Source: Stutzerimonas stutzeri
GTDB taxonomy: Bacteria > Pseudomonadota > Gammaproteobacteria > Pseudomonadales > Pseudomonadaceae
Assembly (NCBI GenBank): GCA_019056435.1
Contig: CP077641.1
Span: 4,278,001 to 4,342,000, forward strand
Direction: 5' to 3'
DNA: 64,000 nt
Shown here: positions 50,197 through 61,485 of the stretch, one piece after another
How the letters are laid out: each line of letters opens with the position of its first letter
Position numbering within the stretch: the stretch's first letter is position 1
The notes under the pieces: generated by a model
What the model was told of the DNA's origin: nothing
Seen by the model: the letters and a program-made list of their open reading frames with translations, nothing else
Databases searched by the model: none
Program-made: the position numbers and the translations under genes

Positions 50197-51150
50197 ATGC
50201 TCAACCGAAGTGCTCATGCTTCAACCTGCGCCACGCTTTGCGTGGCGTTTCTGCTCGCAGGCTGTGCCAACCATTTGCCGCAACGCAGCGAAAACGAGGC
50301 CCGAACGGAGCGCAAGCTGCTCGATCACAGCCTGCGTATCGAAGTTGGCGAGCCCGTGCTGGAACTGCCACAGCGGCGAATTCGCATATTCGACCAGAAG
50401 ACTTTCGAGGTCACCGATTTCGAGGTCACGCGTCGCTACGATCGCTATACGCCCTACCAGCCCTGGCGCGAGCTGTACGAGATTCCATTGGGTGCGGTCG
50501 CCATCGTGGCCGGTGTCGGCGCCAATGTGCTCAACGTCGTGCTGCTGGGCAATTTGCCGGAAAGCGCAACACGCGACTGGATCAGCTATGGGTTCGCAGG
50601 CCTTAACCCGTTTCTCAACACTGAATCCAACGGGCGGTCGCAGCAGAACCTGGCTCGCCTGGAGGAGCAGCGGCGCGACGCCCGACTTGAATACGCGAGC
50701 CTGCCGTGGGCGGAACGCCCGGTGCAGGTGGCAGCCGGCAGCGAGCTGCACGAGCTGAGTACCGATCGCAACGGCATGCTTCGGCTCAACCTGCTCGACG
50801 GCCCCTTCCCCGAGCAGGACATCAGCCAGATTGGGCGGCTGGTATTGCAGGTGCGTGATCCCGAGGACGGCACGCAGGCCGACGCGGTACTTCTGGTCAG
50901 CCGCAATCTGCGCAGCAAGCTACTGGAAGCGCATGACCTCATCTTCGACGACCTCGAAGGAGACGACGTCGAGCAGTGGGTGCACCGCGTCAAGCGTCTG
51001 TCTGAACTGGGCCTGGAGGAAGAAGCCAGTGAGCTGGAGCAGAGCCTGATCGAACTGACCCGCAACGATCCCGACTTGCAGCAGGAATTCTTGCGTGCAC
51101 TGATGCAGGACGCAGGTCGCCAGGCCAGAGACCCGGGCGAAGACGGCTGA
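50197..51150 (+). CDS. Conserved lipoprotein of unknown function
   Basis: 317 residues. Signal peptide with lipobox LLAGC (Cys near residue 23). The middle contains a hydrophobic segment (IPLGAVAIVAGVGANVLNVVLLG, one loop or membrane contact) and the C-terminal 80 residues are acidic and helical (DDLEGDDVEQWVHRVKRL, EEEASELEQSLIEL). I do not recognise a family. It lies between proS and a lytic transglycosylase with 8 and 4 base gaps, so a cell-envelope role is likely but unproven. Confidence 0.82.
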   Translation: MLNRSAHASTCATLCVAFLLAGCANHLPQRSENEARTERKLLDHSLRIEVGEPVLELPQRRIRIFDQKTFEVTDFEVTRRYDRYTPYQPWRELYEIPLGAVAIVAGVGANVLNVVLLGNLPESATRDWISYGFAGLNPFLNTESNGRSQQNLARLEEQRRDARLEYASLPWAERPVQVAAGSELHELSTDRNGMLRLNLLDGPFPEQDISQIGRLVLQVRDPEDGTQADAVLLVSRNLRSKLLEAHDLIFDDLEGDDVEQWVHRVKRLSELGLEEEASELEQSLIELTRNDPDLQQEFLRALMQDAGRQARDPGEDG

Positions 51151-51154
51151 GCCA

Positions 51155-51728
51155 ATGAAGTATCCGTATTGGCTTTGCGCGCTGACCCTGGTCGTCGCTA
51201 TGCAGGCAAGCGCCTCGATCCGCCAGGCTCCCGAGCCGGAACTGCGGGACCTGATGCAACGCACCGTGGCCGAAGCGGGCAGTTTCCAGGACCGCTTCGA
51301 TGCCGAAGTCTGGCTACTGGACATGTCGACGCGCCTCAAGCGCTTCATGCCTGACGCTGGGGGAGCGCCTGACGCTGCTGCGCCTGGTGCATCAGGAGGC
51401 CAGCAAAGCAGGGCTGAAGCCGGAGTGGGTCCTCGCGTTGATACATGCGGAGAGCCACTTCGACCGCTTCGCCATCTCCAGCGTCGGCGCTCAGGGCATG
51501 ATGCAGGTGATGCCCTTCTGGAAAGCCGAGCTGGGGCGACCGCAGGACAATCTGACCGACAACGCCACCAACCTGCGCTACGGCTGTACCATCCTCAGCT
51601 ACTACCTGAAGAAGGAAAACGGCGACATCAACCGGGCCCTTGCGCGCTATAACGGCAGCCTGGGCAAACCTCACTATCCGGCCAAGGTCCTGGGCTTCTG
51701 GCAGGATTTTTGGTATGTGCGCCCCTGA
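51155..51728 (+). CDS. Lytic transglycosylase (SLT domain)
   Basis: 190 residues after removing one base near 51354-51356. A signal peptide (LCALTLVVAMQASA) leads to the periplasm. The SLT fold has the catalytic Glu in VLALIHAESHFDRFAIS, the GAQGMMQVMPFW motif, NLRYGCTILSYYLKKENGDI and ALARYNGS. It cleaves the glycan strand between MurNAc and GlcNAc with anhydro product. Gene order proS-lipoprotein-transglycosylase is conserved in pseudomonads as I know it. Confidence 0.9.
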
Positions 51729-51790
51729 AACCACGAGCAGGTCGAGGGCTAGTCATGCAGGGTGTCGCGCCGGATAGCGGCCGAGTCGTC

Positions 51791-52243
51791 CTAACCGCCC
51801 TTGCGCAGCGTATCGAGGCGTGCCAGCAAGCCCTCTTGGGTCTGCTCGCCAACCAGACTCTCACGCACCTCACCGTCGGGACCGACAATCACCGTCACGG
51901 GCAGAACGGCGCTGCGCGATAAGCCGAGCCGCTCCGTCGGGTCCACGCTCAGCACCCGGAAACGGATGCCGAGCGCTTCTGCAGCCGCTACCAGCTCCTC
52001 GCCCTGCAGCTCATCGAAGTTCACGCCCAGGACGGTGATGTCTTCACTCGATGCGTCGAGCGCGTTGAGCTCAGGAATTTCGGTTCGACAGGGACCACAC
52101 CATTCGGCCCAGTAGTTCACCAGAACCCAGTCGCCTTCCAGGTCCCGGCCGGCAACTTCCTGACCGCGCGCATCAGGACCCCAGCTCTCGCTGCAACCGA
52201 CCAGTGCCAGGCAGGCCAATAAGCCCATGCACCTCGAAATCAT
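51791..52243 (-). CDS. TlpA/ResA-type thioredoxin lipoprotein
   Basis: 150 residues. Lipobox ALVGC near residue 16. The redox motif WCGPC is in VLVNYWAEWCGPCRTEIPEL, the cis-Pro in SAVLPVTVIVGPDG. Proteins of this type reduce disulfides in the periplasm, for example in cytochrome c maturation. It is convergent with the transglycosylase gene and 27 bases downstream of the YihY gene. Confidence 0.92.
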   Translation of the reverse strand: MISRCMGLLACLALVGCSESWGPDARGQEVAGRDLEGDWVLVNYWAEWCGPCRTEIPELNALDASSEDITVLGVNFDELQGEELVAAAEALGIRFRVLSVDPTERLGLSRSAVLPVTVIVGPDGEVRESLVGEQTQEGLLARLDTLRKGG

Positions 52244-52270
52244 CGTGTTTCCTTTTTCATGCCGTTCAAA

Positions 52271-53491
52271 TCAGGTTCGCTCCGCATGCAGCCAGTCGGC
52301 CACGCTACCGCCAAACAGGTTTGCCTGTTCCTTGCGTAGCAGTTCCAGCGCCTGGCGCAAGGGCGGATACCAGGGCTCGTCGAGCTGCTCGGGCAAGTCG
52401 TGCACGGCAGACAAGGGCCAGGGGCTGTTCTGCAGCAAGCGATCAAAACTGTAGTTGTTCAGATCACGGCAGAGGACCCAGGCGGACGAACCCGTCCGGC
52501 ATACGAGCCGCTCACGTTCGAAGAACTCGAGAATTTCGTCCCACTCATCCTCCGGCAGTTGCCAGCCCTTGCGATGGGCATCACGCAGCCCCACCTCCCG
52601 ACCGGCCTGGTGCCCCTCGTAAAGCACGCGCAGCAATCCCAACATCACGATCAGCCTGGGTAGTGCGCGGCGCCGCCATTGTTGCGATGACGACAACCCG
52701 CAGACCAGCTCGGCGCCGAACAGCACGATCATCCAGGACAAGTAGACCCAGAGCAGAAACAACGGTACCGCAGCGAAGGCGCCATAGATCAGCTGATAGC
52801 TTGGAAAATAGCTGACATACAGGCCGAACGCCTGTTTGGCGGCTTCGAATAGAACCGCGGTGAACAACCCGCCGACCGCGGCATGCCTGAGCGGAACACG
52901 CGTATTGGGCACGGCGGCGTAGATCAGTGTGAACGCCGCGACACTGAACACCAGCGGCATGATCTTCAATACCGTGCCGGCGCCTATCAGCGCATGGGGG
53001 CCCGAGATCAGCGACAACGAGGTGATGTAGGTGCTCATCGCGAAGCCGGCCCCCAGCAACAGCGGGCCGAGGCTCAGGATCGCCCAGTAGAGCAGAAAGC
53101 TCGACATCCCACGGCGCGGCTGGCGGACGCGCCAGATGAGGTTGAAAGCCTTCTCGATGGTCAACAGCATCATCAGAGCGGTCGCCATCAGGAAGCCCAC
53201 CCCGAACCAGGTCAGTTGGCGCGCCTGGTCCGTGAAGGCCACCAGATACTCCTGGATCGTCGCCCCGGTCGAAGGAATGAAATTGTTGAATACATACCCC
53301 TGGATCTGCTCGCCAACCCCCTGGAACGCCGGGATCGCAGCCAGCATGGCAAAGGTGACGGTCATCATCGGCACCACGGCGAACAGCGTGGTATAGGTCA
53401 GCGCAGCCGCGCTGTGGGGCCCCCGATCTGCCAGAAATCGCTTGACGAGGAAACGGCCGAAATCGACCAGGTCACGTAGCCGTTGATGCAT
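52271..53491 (-). CDS. YihY/BrkB-family inner membrane protein
   Basis: 406 residues. The first 290 have six hydrophobic helices with family blocks [58 protein letters not shown] and [20 protein letters not shown]. The last 110 are a soluble winged-helix-like region ([19 protein letters not shown]). Formerly called RNase BN, but the family is not the ribonuclease. Function is unknown. Confidence 0.9.
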   Translation of the reverse strand: MHQRLRDLVDFGRFLVKRFLADRGPHSAAALTYTTLFAVVPMMTVTFAMLAAIPAFQGVGEQIQGYVFNNFIPSTGATIQEYLVAFTDQARQLTWFGVGFLMATALMMLLTIEKAFNLIWRVRQPRRGMSSFLLYWAILSLGPLLLGAGFAMSTYITSLSLISGPHALIGAGTVLKIMPLVFSVAAFTLIYAAVPNTRVPLRHAAVGGLFTAVLFEAAKQAFGLYVSYFPSYQLIYGAFAAVPLFLLWVYLSWMIVLFGAELVCGLSSSQQWRRRALPRLIVMLGLLRVLYEGHQAGREVGLRDAHRKGWQLPEDEWDEILEFFERERLVCRTGSSAWVLCRDLNNYSFDRLLQNSPWPLSAVHDLPEQLDEPWYPPLRQALELLRKEQANLFGGSVADWLHAERT

Positions 53492-53648
53492 GCCTTCTCC
53501 TCAAAACGATTCGCAAGCGGTATTGCCTCCTGCGGGCGCGGACACGTCGATGGATCGGACCTGCCGGCGTGCACGACCGAGCGGCGTTTCAGGCCAGGCG
53601 GCATTGAAGGTTAGAATGGCCAACTTACTTGCCGGGAAGCAACCCAGA

Positions 53649-55008
<1,360 letters not shown>

Positions 55009-55023
55009 TCAAGGGCCGGTTGG

Positions 55024-55728
55024 CTACCAGCCCAGCGTTTCCTTCAGGAAGGGAATGGTCAGCTTGCGCTGTGCCTGCAACGAGGCCTGATCCAGGCGAT
55101 CGAGCAATTCGAACAAGGCACTCATGCTGCGCGTGCCACGAGTGAGGATGAACCGACCGACATCGTCCGGCAGGTTTAGCCCTCGGCGGGACGCGCGCAG
55201 CTGCAGCGCGCGCAGCTTGTCCTCGTCGGAGAGCAACTGCAGCTGGAACACCAAGGCCAGGCTCAGCCGCGACTTCAGATCCGGCAGCGCTACCGCGATC
55301 TCCCGTGGCGAATTGCTGGCCGCGAGCAGCAGACGCCGACCGCTGTCGCGCAAGCGATTGAACAGGTGGAACAGCGCTTCTTCCCAGATCGGGTCACCGG
55401 CGACGGCATCGAGGTCATCGAGGCACACCAACTCGCTTTGCTCGAGATTGTCGAGCAGCGCCGGCCCGTATTCGGCGACCTCCGCAAGCGGCAGGTAGAC
55501 GGCCTGCTCGCCGCGCTGCTCGACACGCAGGCAAGCCGCCTGCAGCAGGTGGCTGCGGCCCACGCCAAGGTGCCCCCAGAGATAAATCAGTTCATCTGAC
55601 CACCCTGCCTCGGGCGAGCAGATGCGCTCGACGTAGCCAAGCGCCGCGGCATTGGCGCCTGGGTAGAAGTTGGCGAAGGTGGCATCGTCGCGCAGACGAA
55701 TCCCCAAGGGGAGCTGGATGGGTTTCAT
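55024..55728 (-). CDS. hda: DnaA regulatory inactivator Hda
   Basis: 234 residues, a short AAA+ protein like DnaA domain III: LIYLWGHLGVGRSHLLQAA (Walker A form), LVCLDDLDAVAGDPIWEEAL (Walker B), LAASNSPREI, DLKSRLSLALVFQL and ILTRGTRSMSALFELLDRLD. The N-terminus IQLPLGIRL is the clamp-binding motif (QLPLGI) that joins the DNA sliding clamp. It triggers ATP hydrolysis by DnaA to limit replication starts. ATGA overlap with the upstream perM-like gene. Confidence 0.96.
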   Translation of the reverse strand: MKPIQLPLGIRLRDDATFANFYPGANAAALGYVERICSPEAGWSDELIYLWGHLGVGRSHLLQAACLRVEQRGEQAVYLPLAEVAEYGPALLDNLEQSELVCLDDLDAVAGDPIWEEALFHLFNRLRDSGRRLLLAASNSPREIAVALPDLKSRLSLALVFQLQLLSDEDKLRALQLRASRRGLNLPDDVGRFILTRGTRSMSALFELLDRLDQASLQAQRKLTIPFLKETLGW

Positions 55729-56825
55729 TGCTTGGGAGGTTCGACCGGTGTGCCTGGGCCTGGCGGCTCTGCGTAAAGGTCGGAGAGTTTATAGAGATCG
55801 TGGACGTGGCGCAGCAGCACCATGATCACGGCTGCAACCGGAAGGGCCAGCAGAACGCCGGCGAAACCGAACAGTTGTCCTCCGGCGAGCACCGCGAAGA
55901 TCACCGCGACCGGGTGCAAGCCGATGCGATCGCCCACCAACAACGGTGTCAGCAGCATGCCTTCGAGCATCTGACCCACCGTGAATACCGCCACCACCCC
56001 CAACAGCGGATAGAGTTCGAGGCCGAACTGGAACAGAACGGCGATGATCGCCGCGCCGATGCCGACCACGAAGCCCATATAGGGCACCAGGCTGGCAAGC
56101 CCGGCCAGCACCCCGATGAGCAATCCCAGATCGACGCCAACCAGCATCAGACCAACCGAATACACCACAGCGAGCGCCAGCATCACCAGCAATTGTCCGC
56201 GCAGGAAGGCACCGATGACTTCATGACACTCGCGCATCAGGCCCATTACGGTTTCTTCGCGACGGCGCGGCAGCAGCCCGCGCAACTTCGCCATGATCAG
56301 GTCCCAGTCACGCAGCAGGTAGAAACAAACCACCGGCACGAGCAGCAGGTTGGCCAGCCAGGCCAGCAGCGCGAGGCTCGACGCGGTGGCCTGGCTCAGA
56401 ATCACCGTGACAATGTCCTTGGTACTGCCCAGGTTGGCGGAAAAGGCACTCTTGATCTGGTCGAAACGCCAGAATTCCTCGCTGAGGCCGAACTGCTCCT
56501 GGATCCAGGGCAGGCCCGTCACCTGAAGCCAGTCGAGTGCCAGCGGCGCAAGCTCGTACAGATGCATCAGTTGTCGGCCCAGCATGGGCAGCAAGACCAC
56601 AAGCAGTAGCAGAAGAATCAGGCTGAACAGGGTGAACACCAGAATCACGCCCCAGGTTCGAGACGCGCCCCAGCGTTCGAGGCGATCGACCAGCGGATCT
56701 CCCAGGTAGGCCAGGAGAATGCCCACCAGGAACGGCGAGAGGATAGGCGAGAGTTGATACAGCAGCGCACCAAGCAGCAGCAGAACAACCAGCGGCAGCC
56801 AGCGGCTCGTTCGATCGATTGTCAT
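55725..56825 (-). CDS. PerM/AI-2E-family membrane protein upstream of hda
   Basis: 366 residues from the ATG at 56825; another ATG at 56837 adds four. About seven helices with family blocks ILSPFLVGILLAYLGDPLVD, LLVPVVCFYLLRDWDLIMAK, GAFLRGQLLVMLALAVVYSV, LASLVPYMGFVVGIGAAIIA and IGLHPVAVIFAVLAGGQLFG, ending in a proline-rich tail. It is a paralogue of the gene at 26320-27388 and is translationally coupled to hda, a pairing known from other pseudomonads. Substrate unknown. Confidence 0.9.
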   Translation of the reverse strand: MTIDRTSRWLPLVVLLLLGALLYQLSPILSPFLVGILLAYLGDPLVDRLERWGASRTWGVILVFTLFSLILLLLLVVLLPMLGRQLMHLYELAPLALDWLQVTGLPWIQEQFGLSEEFWRFDQIKSAFSANLGSTKDIVTVILSQATASSLALLAWLANLLLVPVVCFYLLRDWDLIMAKLRGLLPRRREETVMGLMRECHEVIGAFLRGQLLVMLALAVVYSVGLMLVGVDLGLLIGVLAGLASLVPYMGFVVGIGAAIIAVLFQFGLELYPLLGVVAVFTVGQMLEGMLLTPLLVGDRIGLHPVAVIFAVLAGGQLFGFAGVLLALPVAAVIMVLLRHVHDLYKLSDLYAEPPGPGTPVEPPKQ

Positions 56826-56901
56826 GTTTCGGAACATCCCCTGTACTGAGCTTCGATTGCCACGTTCGCCGCTGGCGCTGGCAACCCCTGAGTCCTTGTC
56901 G

Positions 56902-58003
56902 CTACCAGCGGTAGCGCATCACCGTACCCGCCTCTTCCTGCGGCGCAGGTTCGGGTTCCTGTGGCTGCCCAGTCGGTTGATCCTGCCCCGGTTGAGCCTC
57001 CGCCTCGTCAGGCTCGCCAATTGACGCTTGTGCATCGATGGGTTGCGCGGCGTGCCATTCTTCTTCCGTCATTTCCTGCAGGCGCGCCAGCGCAAGCTGG
57101 GCACGGAGCTGCTCGGGGCTCGCCCGGAGCACATACACCAACCGATCGCTTTCGACCCGTTGCAGCCGGCCGTCGAATGGCTCGAGCAGTCGGTCGAGTT
57201 CGGCGAAACGCGCCACGTTGGCGCCCATCACCTCCAGGGTGATCTCCTCGCTGGCGCCTGGTGCGACGCGATACTGCGGCGCCAGGAAGCGGCTGACAGC
57301 CAGCATGACCTGGTCGGCAACGGCCTCGCGGCTGTCGCCGCTGACCTTCTCCCCAGCCCGCTCTTGACCCAGCCAGAACTGCCAGCTGGCTTCCCAGTTC
57401 TCATCGGATTGTCGCACCACCACCGCGAGCAGCCCGTCGGCGTCGTAGCGCTCGGACGCATCGCGCAGCGCCTGCGGATCGCTCGCCGACAGGGCCTCGC
57501 GGGTGGCGGCAAGCTGCTCGCTCAGATCGGCCAGCGGCAGGCGCAAAGGCAAGCCCCGGTGCTGGGCGGCGGCCTGCAGGGTCTTCGACCCCTCCTGCGC
57601 GTCGCCTACCAGCTGAGTGCCGTCCGGTGACTCGATCAGCCACCAGGTCATGATGCTCGGACGATCGCTTCCCCCAGAGCGACAGGCCCGCCGAACGCAG
57701 CGCCCGCTCGGTCGTATGAGGGTCGAAATCGACGATGACCGCGTCCCCTTCATAGGCATATCGGCTGATCAGTTGCTGCGGATCGTCACGCAACGCTGCG
57801 ACCGACGCCTGCTCGTTCTGCTCCTCACCGGTCAAGCGCAGCAGAAGGGTATCGAATGCCTGACGCAACGCCTGCTCGCGGTCGGCCGGCTGCTGGCTGG
57901 AAACCGGCTGGCGCACCTTGTAGAGATCGGACAGAGGAACTGCGACGCTCGGCAGGGAGACGAGCGCACAACAGATGGCTAGAAGGCGGGTAAGCAGGCG
58001 CAT
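56902..58003 (-). CDS. DUF2066 periplasmic protein
   Basis: 366 residues after removing one extra base in 57671-57675. A signal peptide (LLAICCALVSLPSVA) is followed by VPLSDLYKVRQPVSSQQPADREQALRQAF in pieces, the DUF2066 opening, then the repaired LSLWGSDRPSIMTWWLIES. The C-terminus is a Pro/Glu/Gln-rich tail ending TVMRYRW. Function unknown; the gene is conserved next to purM, divergent from it. Confidence 0.87.
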
Positions 58004-58312
58004 GGAAGATCTCGCTGGCGGCCGGACATGGATGGGCCCCGCCGACGCTGAACGATCGAGGCCGGGCACGGCTGACACGGGCTATACCTTAAACAGCGGC
58101 CAGGATCGGAGCAACCGCGGCGCCCTGTGCAGGTGGCGTAATGCGCAGCTGATCGTGCCGAGGCCGAACAGGAGGCGCGCCGCGGGATGGCCGCTGTGCG
58201 GCAAGCCTGATAAAATCGCGCGCTTTCCGCAGACCGGACTGGCGCCCCGTGCGCCGGCACGCAGCCTCGTTCTGACCGGTCGCTTCGCACTTCCTTCACA
58301 GGTCCGGATTCT
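58004..58312. other. Divergent promoter region for purM and the DUF2066 gene
   Basis: No gene. A taaaat (58211-58216) with extended tga upstream on the plus strand is a candidate purM -10. No clear PUR box seen, in line with pseudomonads lacking a local PurR site. Confidence 0.4.
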
Positions 58313-59374
58313 ATGAGCAAGCAACCCTCCATCAGCTACAAGGACGCTGGCGTCGACATCGATGCAGGCGAAGCGCTGGTCGAACGCATCAAAGGCGTAG
58401 CCAAGCGCACTGCGCGTCCGGAAGTCATGGGCGGGCTGGGTGGTTTTGGCGCCCTGTGCGAAATCCCTGCCGGCTACAGGCAGCCGGTGCTTGTCTCGGG
58501 TACCGACGGTGTCGGCACCAAGCTGCGCCTGGCGCTGAACCTCAACCAGCACGACAGCATCGGCCAGGACCTGGTCGCCATGTGCGTCAACGATCTGGTG
58601 GTCTGTGGCGCCGAGCCGCTGTTCTTCCTAGACTATTACGCCACTGGCAAGCTCAACGTGGACGTTGCCGCCACCGTCGTGACCGGTATCGGTGCCGGTT
58701 GCGAGCTGGCCGGCTGTTCACTGGTCGGTGGCGAGACGGCCGAAATGCCCGGCATGTATGAAGGCGAGGACTACGACCTGGCCGGCTTCTGCGTCGGCGT
58801 GGTGGAAAAGAGCGAAATCATCGACGGTACCAAGGTGCAGGCCGGCGATGCGCTGATCGCACTACCCTCGTCAGGTCCCCACTCCAACGGCTACTCGCTG
58901 ATCCGCAAGATCATCGAAGTGGCCGGCGTCGATATCGAGCAGGTGCAGCTCGACGGCAAGCCGCTCGCGCAGTTGCTGATGGCGCCGACCCGCATCTACG
59001 TCAAGCCCTTGCTGCAACTGATCAAGCAAACCGGCGCGGTCAAGGCCATGGCTCATATCACAGGCGGCGGTCTGTTGGACAACATCCCGCGTGTATTGCC
59101 CGAAGGCAGCCAGGCCGTCATCGACGTCGCCAGCTGGCAGCGCCCCGCTGTCTTCGACTGGTTGCAGCAACACGGCAACGTCGACGAGCACGAGATGCAT
59201 CGCGTCCTCAACTGCGGCGTGGGCATGGTCATCTGCGTTGCGCAGGACCAGGTCGATGCCGCGCTCACCTGCCTGCGCGGCGCCGGTGAAGCGCCTTGGG
59301 TCATCGGGCAGATAGCCACCGCGGCAGGAGAAGGTGTCGAGCGTGTGGTGCTGAACAACCTGAAAACCCACTGA
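58313..59374 (+). CDS. purM: Phosphoribosylformylglycinamidine cyclo-ligase
   Basis: 353 residues: [47 protein letters not shown] (metal/ATP), [31 protein letters not shown] and [13 protein letters not shown]. It closes the imidazole ring to AIR in purine synthesis. purN begins one base inside its stop (TGATG), so the two are coupled. Confidence 0.97.
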   Translation: MSKQPSISYKDAGVDIDAGEALVERIKGVAKRTARPEVMGGLGGFGALCEIPAGYRQPVLVSGTDGVGTKLRLALNLNQHDSIGQDLVAMCVNDLVVCGAEPLFFLDYYATGKLNVDVAATVVTGIGAGCELAGCSLVGGETAEMPGMYEGEDYDLAGFCVGVVEKSEIIDGTKVQAGDALIALPSSGPHSNGYSLIRKIIEVAGVDIEQVQLDGKPLAQLLMAPTRIYVKPLLQLIKQTGAVKAMAHITGGGLLDNIPRVLPEGSQAVIDVASWQRPAVFDWLQQHGNVDEHEMHRVLNCGVGMVICVAQDQVDAALTCLRGAGEAPWVIGQIATAAGEGVERVVLNNLKTH

Positions 59375-60021
59375 TGTCGGCACCCTGCAATGTGGTCGTG
59401 CTGATCTCCGGATCAGGAAGCAACCTCCAAGCCCTGCTCGACAGCCAGGATGAGAAGAACGCCGCCCGGATCCGTGCGGTCGTCTCCAACCGCGAGGAAG
59501 CGTTTGGCCTGCAGCGTGCTCAGGCGGCTGGAATCGCGACGCATGTGGTCCGGCACAAGGATTTCGCCGACCGGGAAGCGTTCGACGCGGCGCTGATGGC
59601 GATCATTGACCAGCACCAACCTGACCTGGTGGTGCTGGCCGGCTTCATGCGAATTCTGACGCCAGGCTTCGTTCGGCATTACCAGGGACGGTTGCTGAAC
59701 ATCCATCCGTCCCTGCTGCCCAAATACAAAGGATTGGATACCCATCGCCGTGCGCTCGAAGCCGGCGATACCGAGCATGGCTGCAGCGTGCATTTCGTCA
59801 CCGAGGAGCTCGATGGCGGCCCGGTGGCCATTCAGGCGCACCTGTCGGTCCAGCCCGGCGAAACCCTCGAAAGCCTGACGAGCCGCGTGCATGCGGCCGA
59901 GCACATCATCTATCCGCTGGCCGTCCGCTGGTTCGCCGAAGGCCGCTTGCGCCTGGCCGAGCAAGGCGCGATGCTTGACGGCAATCCGCTGCCGGCCACC
60001 GGCCACCTCGTACGAATCTAG
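59374..60021 (+). CDS. purN: Phosphoribosylglycinamide formyltransferase
   Basis: 215 residues: VVVLISGSGSNLQALLD (phosphate loop), VVLAGFMRILTPGFV, and the catalytic Asn-His-Asp set in LLNIHPSLLPKYKGLDTHRR and EELDGGPVAIQ. It formylates GAR using 10-formyl-THF. Confidence 0.97.
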   Translation: MSAPCNVVVLISGSGSNLQALLDSQDEKNAARIRAVVSNREEAFGLQRAQAAGIATHVVRHKDFADREAFDAALMAIIDQHQPDLVVLAGFMRILTPGFVRHYQGRLLNIHPSLLPKYKGLDTHRRALEAGDTEHGCSVHFVTEELDGGPVAIQAHLSVQPGETLESLTSRVHAAEHIIYPLAVRWFAEGRLRLAEQGAMLDGNPLPATGHLVRI

Positions 60022-60029
60022 GAGACTCT

Positions 60030-60740
60030 ATGCGTCGCGCCTTGTTGCTCACCCTCGCCGTTCTGGCCCTGCCGGTCCAGGCCCTGGAGCTCAAGCCCTT
60101 CTCCGCCAGCTACACCGCGGACTGGAAACAGGTTCCGGTCAGCGGCACCGCCCAACGCAGCCTGGAAAAGGTTGACGCCGAGACCTGGCGGCTCGATTTC
60201 GAAGCGTCCATGCTGGTGGCCAGCTTCAACGAGCGCAGCACCTTCAAGATCGAAGGCGAGCGTTTCATCCCGCAGAGCTACCGCCTCAAGCGCAGCGGCC
60301 TCGGCCGAGGCAAGACGATCAGCCACGAGTTCGACTGGCAAGCCAAGAAAGTGATTGGCGAAGACCGCGGCGACTCGGTGGAGCTGCCGTTGAACACCGG
60401 TCTGCTCGACAAGTCCACCTACCAGATTGCCCTGCAGCACGCGGTAGCGGCCGGTGAAAAGAGCATGAGCTACCAGGTCGTCGACGGCGACGAGATCGAA
60501 ACCTACGACTTCCGCGTACTGGGTGAGGAAGCCGTCAGCACCAAGGCCGGCCAGGTCGATGCGATCAAGGTCGAGCGCGTGCGCGATCCGACCCAGAGCA
60601 AGCGCCAGACCATCCTCTGGTTCGCCAAGGACTGGGACTTCCTGCTGGTCCGCCTGCATCAGATCGAGAAGGACGGCAAGGAATATCAGATCATGCTCCA
60701 GGAAGGCACCGTCGGCGGCAGGACCGTCAAGGGCAACTGA
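60030..60740 (+). CDS. DUF3108 periplasmic protein
   Basis: 236 residues with a signal peptide (LLTLAVLALPVQA) and a beta-rich body (FSASYTADWKQVPVSGTAQR, QTILWFAKDWDFLLVRLHQI) typical for DUF3108, thought to be beta-barrel-like or lipocalin-like. Function unknown. It is 8 bases after purN. Confidence 0.87.
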   Translation: MRRALLLTLAVLALPVQALELKPFSASYTADWKQVPVSGTAQRSLEKVDAETWRLDFEASMLVASFNERSTFKIEGERFIPQSYRLKRSGLGRGKTISHEFDWQAKKVIGEDRGDSVELPLNTGLLDKSTYQIALQHAVAAGEKSMSYQVVDGDEIETYDFRVLGEEAVSTKAGQVDAIKVERVRDPTQSKRQTILWFAKDWDFLLVRLHQIEKDGKEYQIMLQEGTVGGRTVKGN

Positions 60741-60796
60741 TTCAGCGCTGCACCCTCGTCGGATGGTGCAGCTTCTCTCCATCTCCGGGCCTTTCG

Positions 60797-61438
60797 ATGA
60801 CACCTTCCTGCCGCGTCCTTCTGCTCGCCCTGCTCCCCGTCTTCGCTGGCTGCCAGTCCCTTTCCGGCGGCAAGCCCACCGCGCCGACCGAACGCCTGCA
60901 GGGCACGGTCGAGCGCGTCGACGGCCAGCTGATGCTCACCACCTGCCGGCCCCAACGGCAGCTGGAACTCATCGACACCGGCGATACCGGCCTGCCAGAT
61001 GATGTGGTGGCCCTGTCGGCCGGCCAGCCGCTTTACGCGGATGTCCGAGGGCACCTCTCGCAGGGCCGTCTGGAACTCACCCGTGTGTACCGGCTGCAGG
61101 CGGAAGGCCCGGGTTGCGACGACCCCGACCTGCCGCTGACGTTGCTGCGCGCCAGTGGTCACGAACCCGGCTGGAACGTGGTGGTGACCAAGGCCGGCAT
61201 GCTCCTGAACCGTCTTGGCGACGCGCCCATGGCGGTGCCTTACCTGGAGGAGCAGCTGCCGGACGGGCAGACCAGTTTCAGCAGCGAAGCCAATACGCAG
61301 CGCATCGACCTTTGGGTCGCACCGCAACGCTGCGTCGATAGCGCCAGCGGAGCGGTCACGCACCTCACTGCCGAGCTACGCCTAGACGACCAGACCTTGC
61401 GCGGCTGCGCCTACTACGGTGGCGCACGCAGCGACTGA
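60797..61438 (+). CDS. Envelope lipoprotein, COG3650-like
   Basis: 213 residues with lipobox VFAGC. Sequence such as RLQGTVERVDGQLMLTTC, RASGHEPGWNVVVTKAGM and LTAELRLDDQTLRGCAYYGG resembles the heat-shock HslJ/COG3650 set of small envelope proteins (EPGW motif). No enzymatic motif is visible. Four cysteines in the mature part may form two disulfides. Confidence 0.8.
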   Translation: MTPSCRVLLLALLPVFAGCQSLSGGKPTAPTERLQGTVERVDGQLMLTTCRPQRQLELIDTGDTGLPDDVVALSAGQPLYADVRGHLSQGRLELTRVYRLQAEGPGCDDPDLPLTLLRASGHEPGWNVVVTKAGMLLNRLGDAPMAVPYLEEQLPDGQTSFSSEANTQRIDLWVAPQRCVDSASGAVTHLTAELRLDDQTLRGCAYYGGARSD

Positions 61439-61485
61439 CCCCATCGAAGCGCCCGGCGCTTCCCGACGTGTCGAAGACCACAACG

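Noticed and set aside
52271..53491. Ribonuclease BN
   Set aside because: The YihY/BrkB family was once given this name, but it is a membrane protein family without nuclease motifs.
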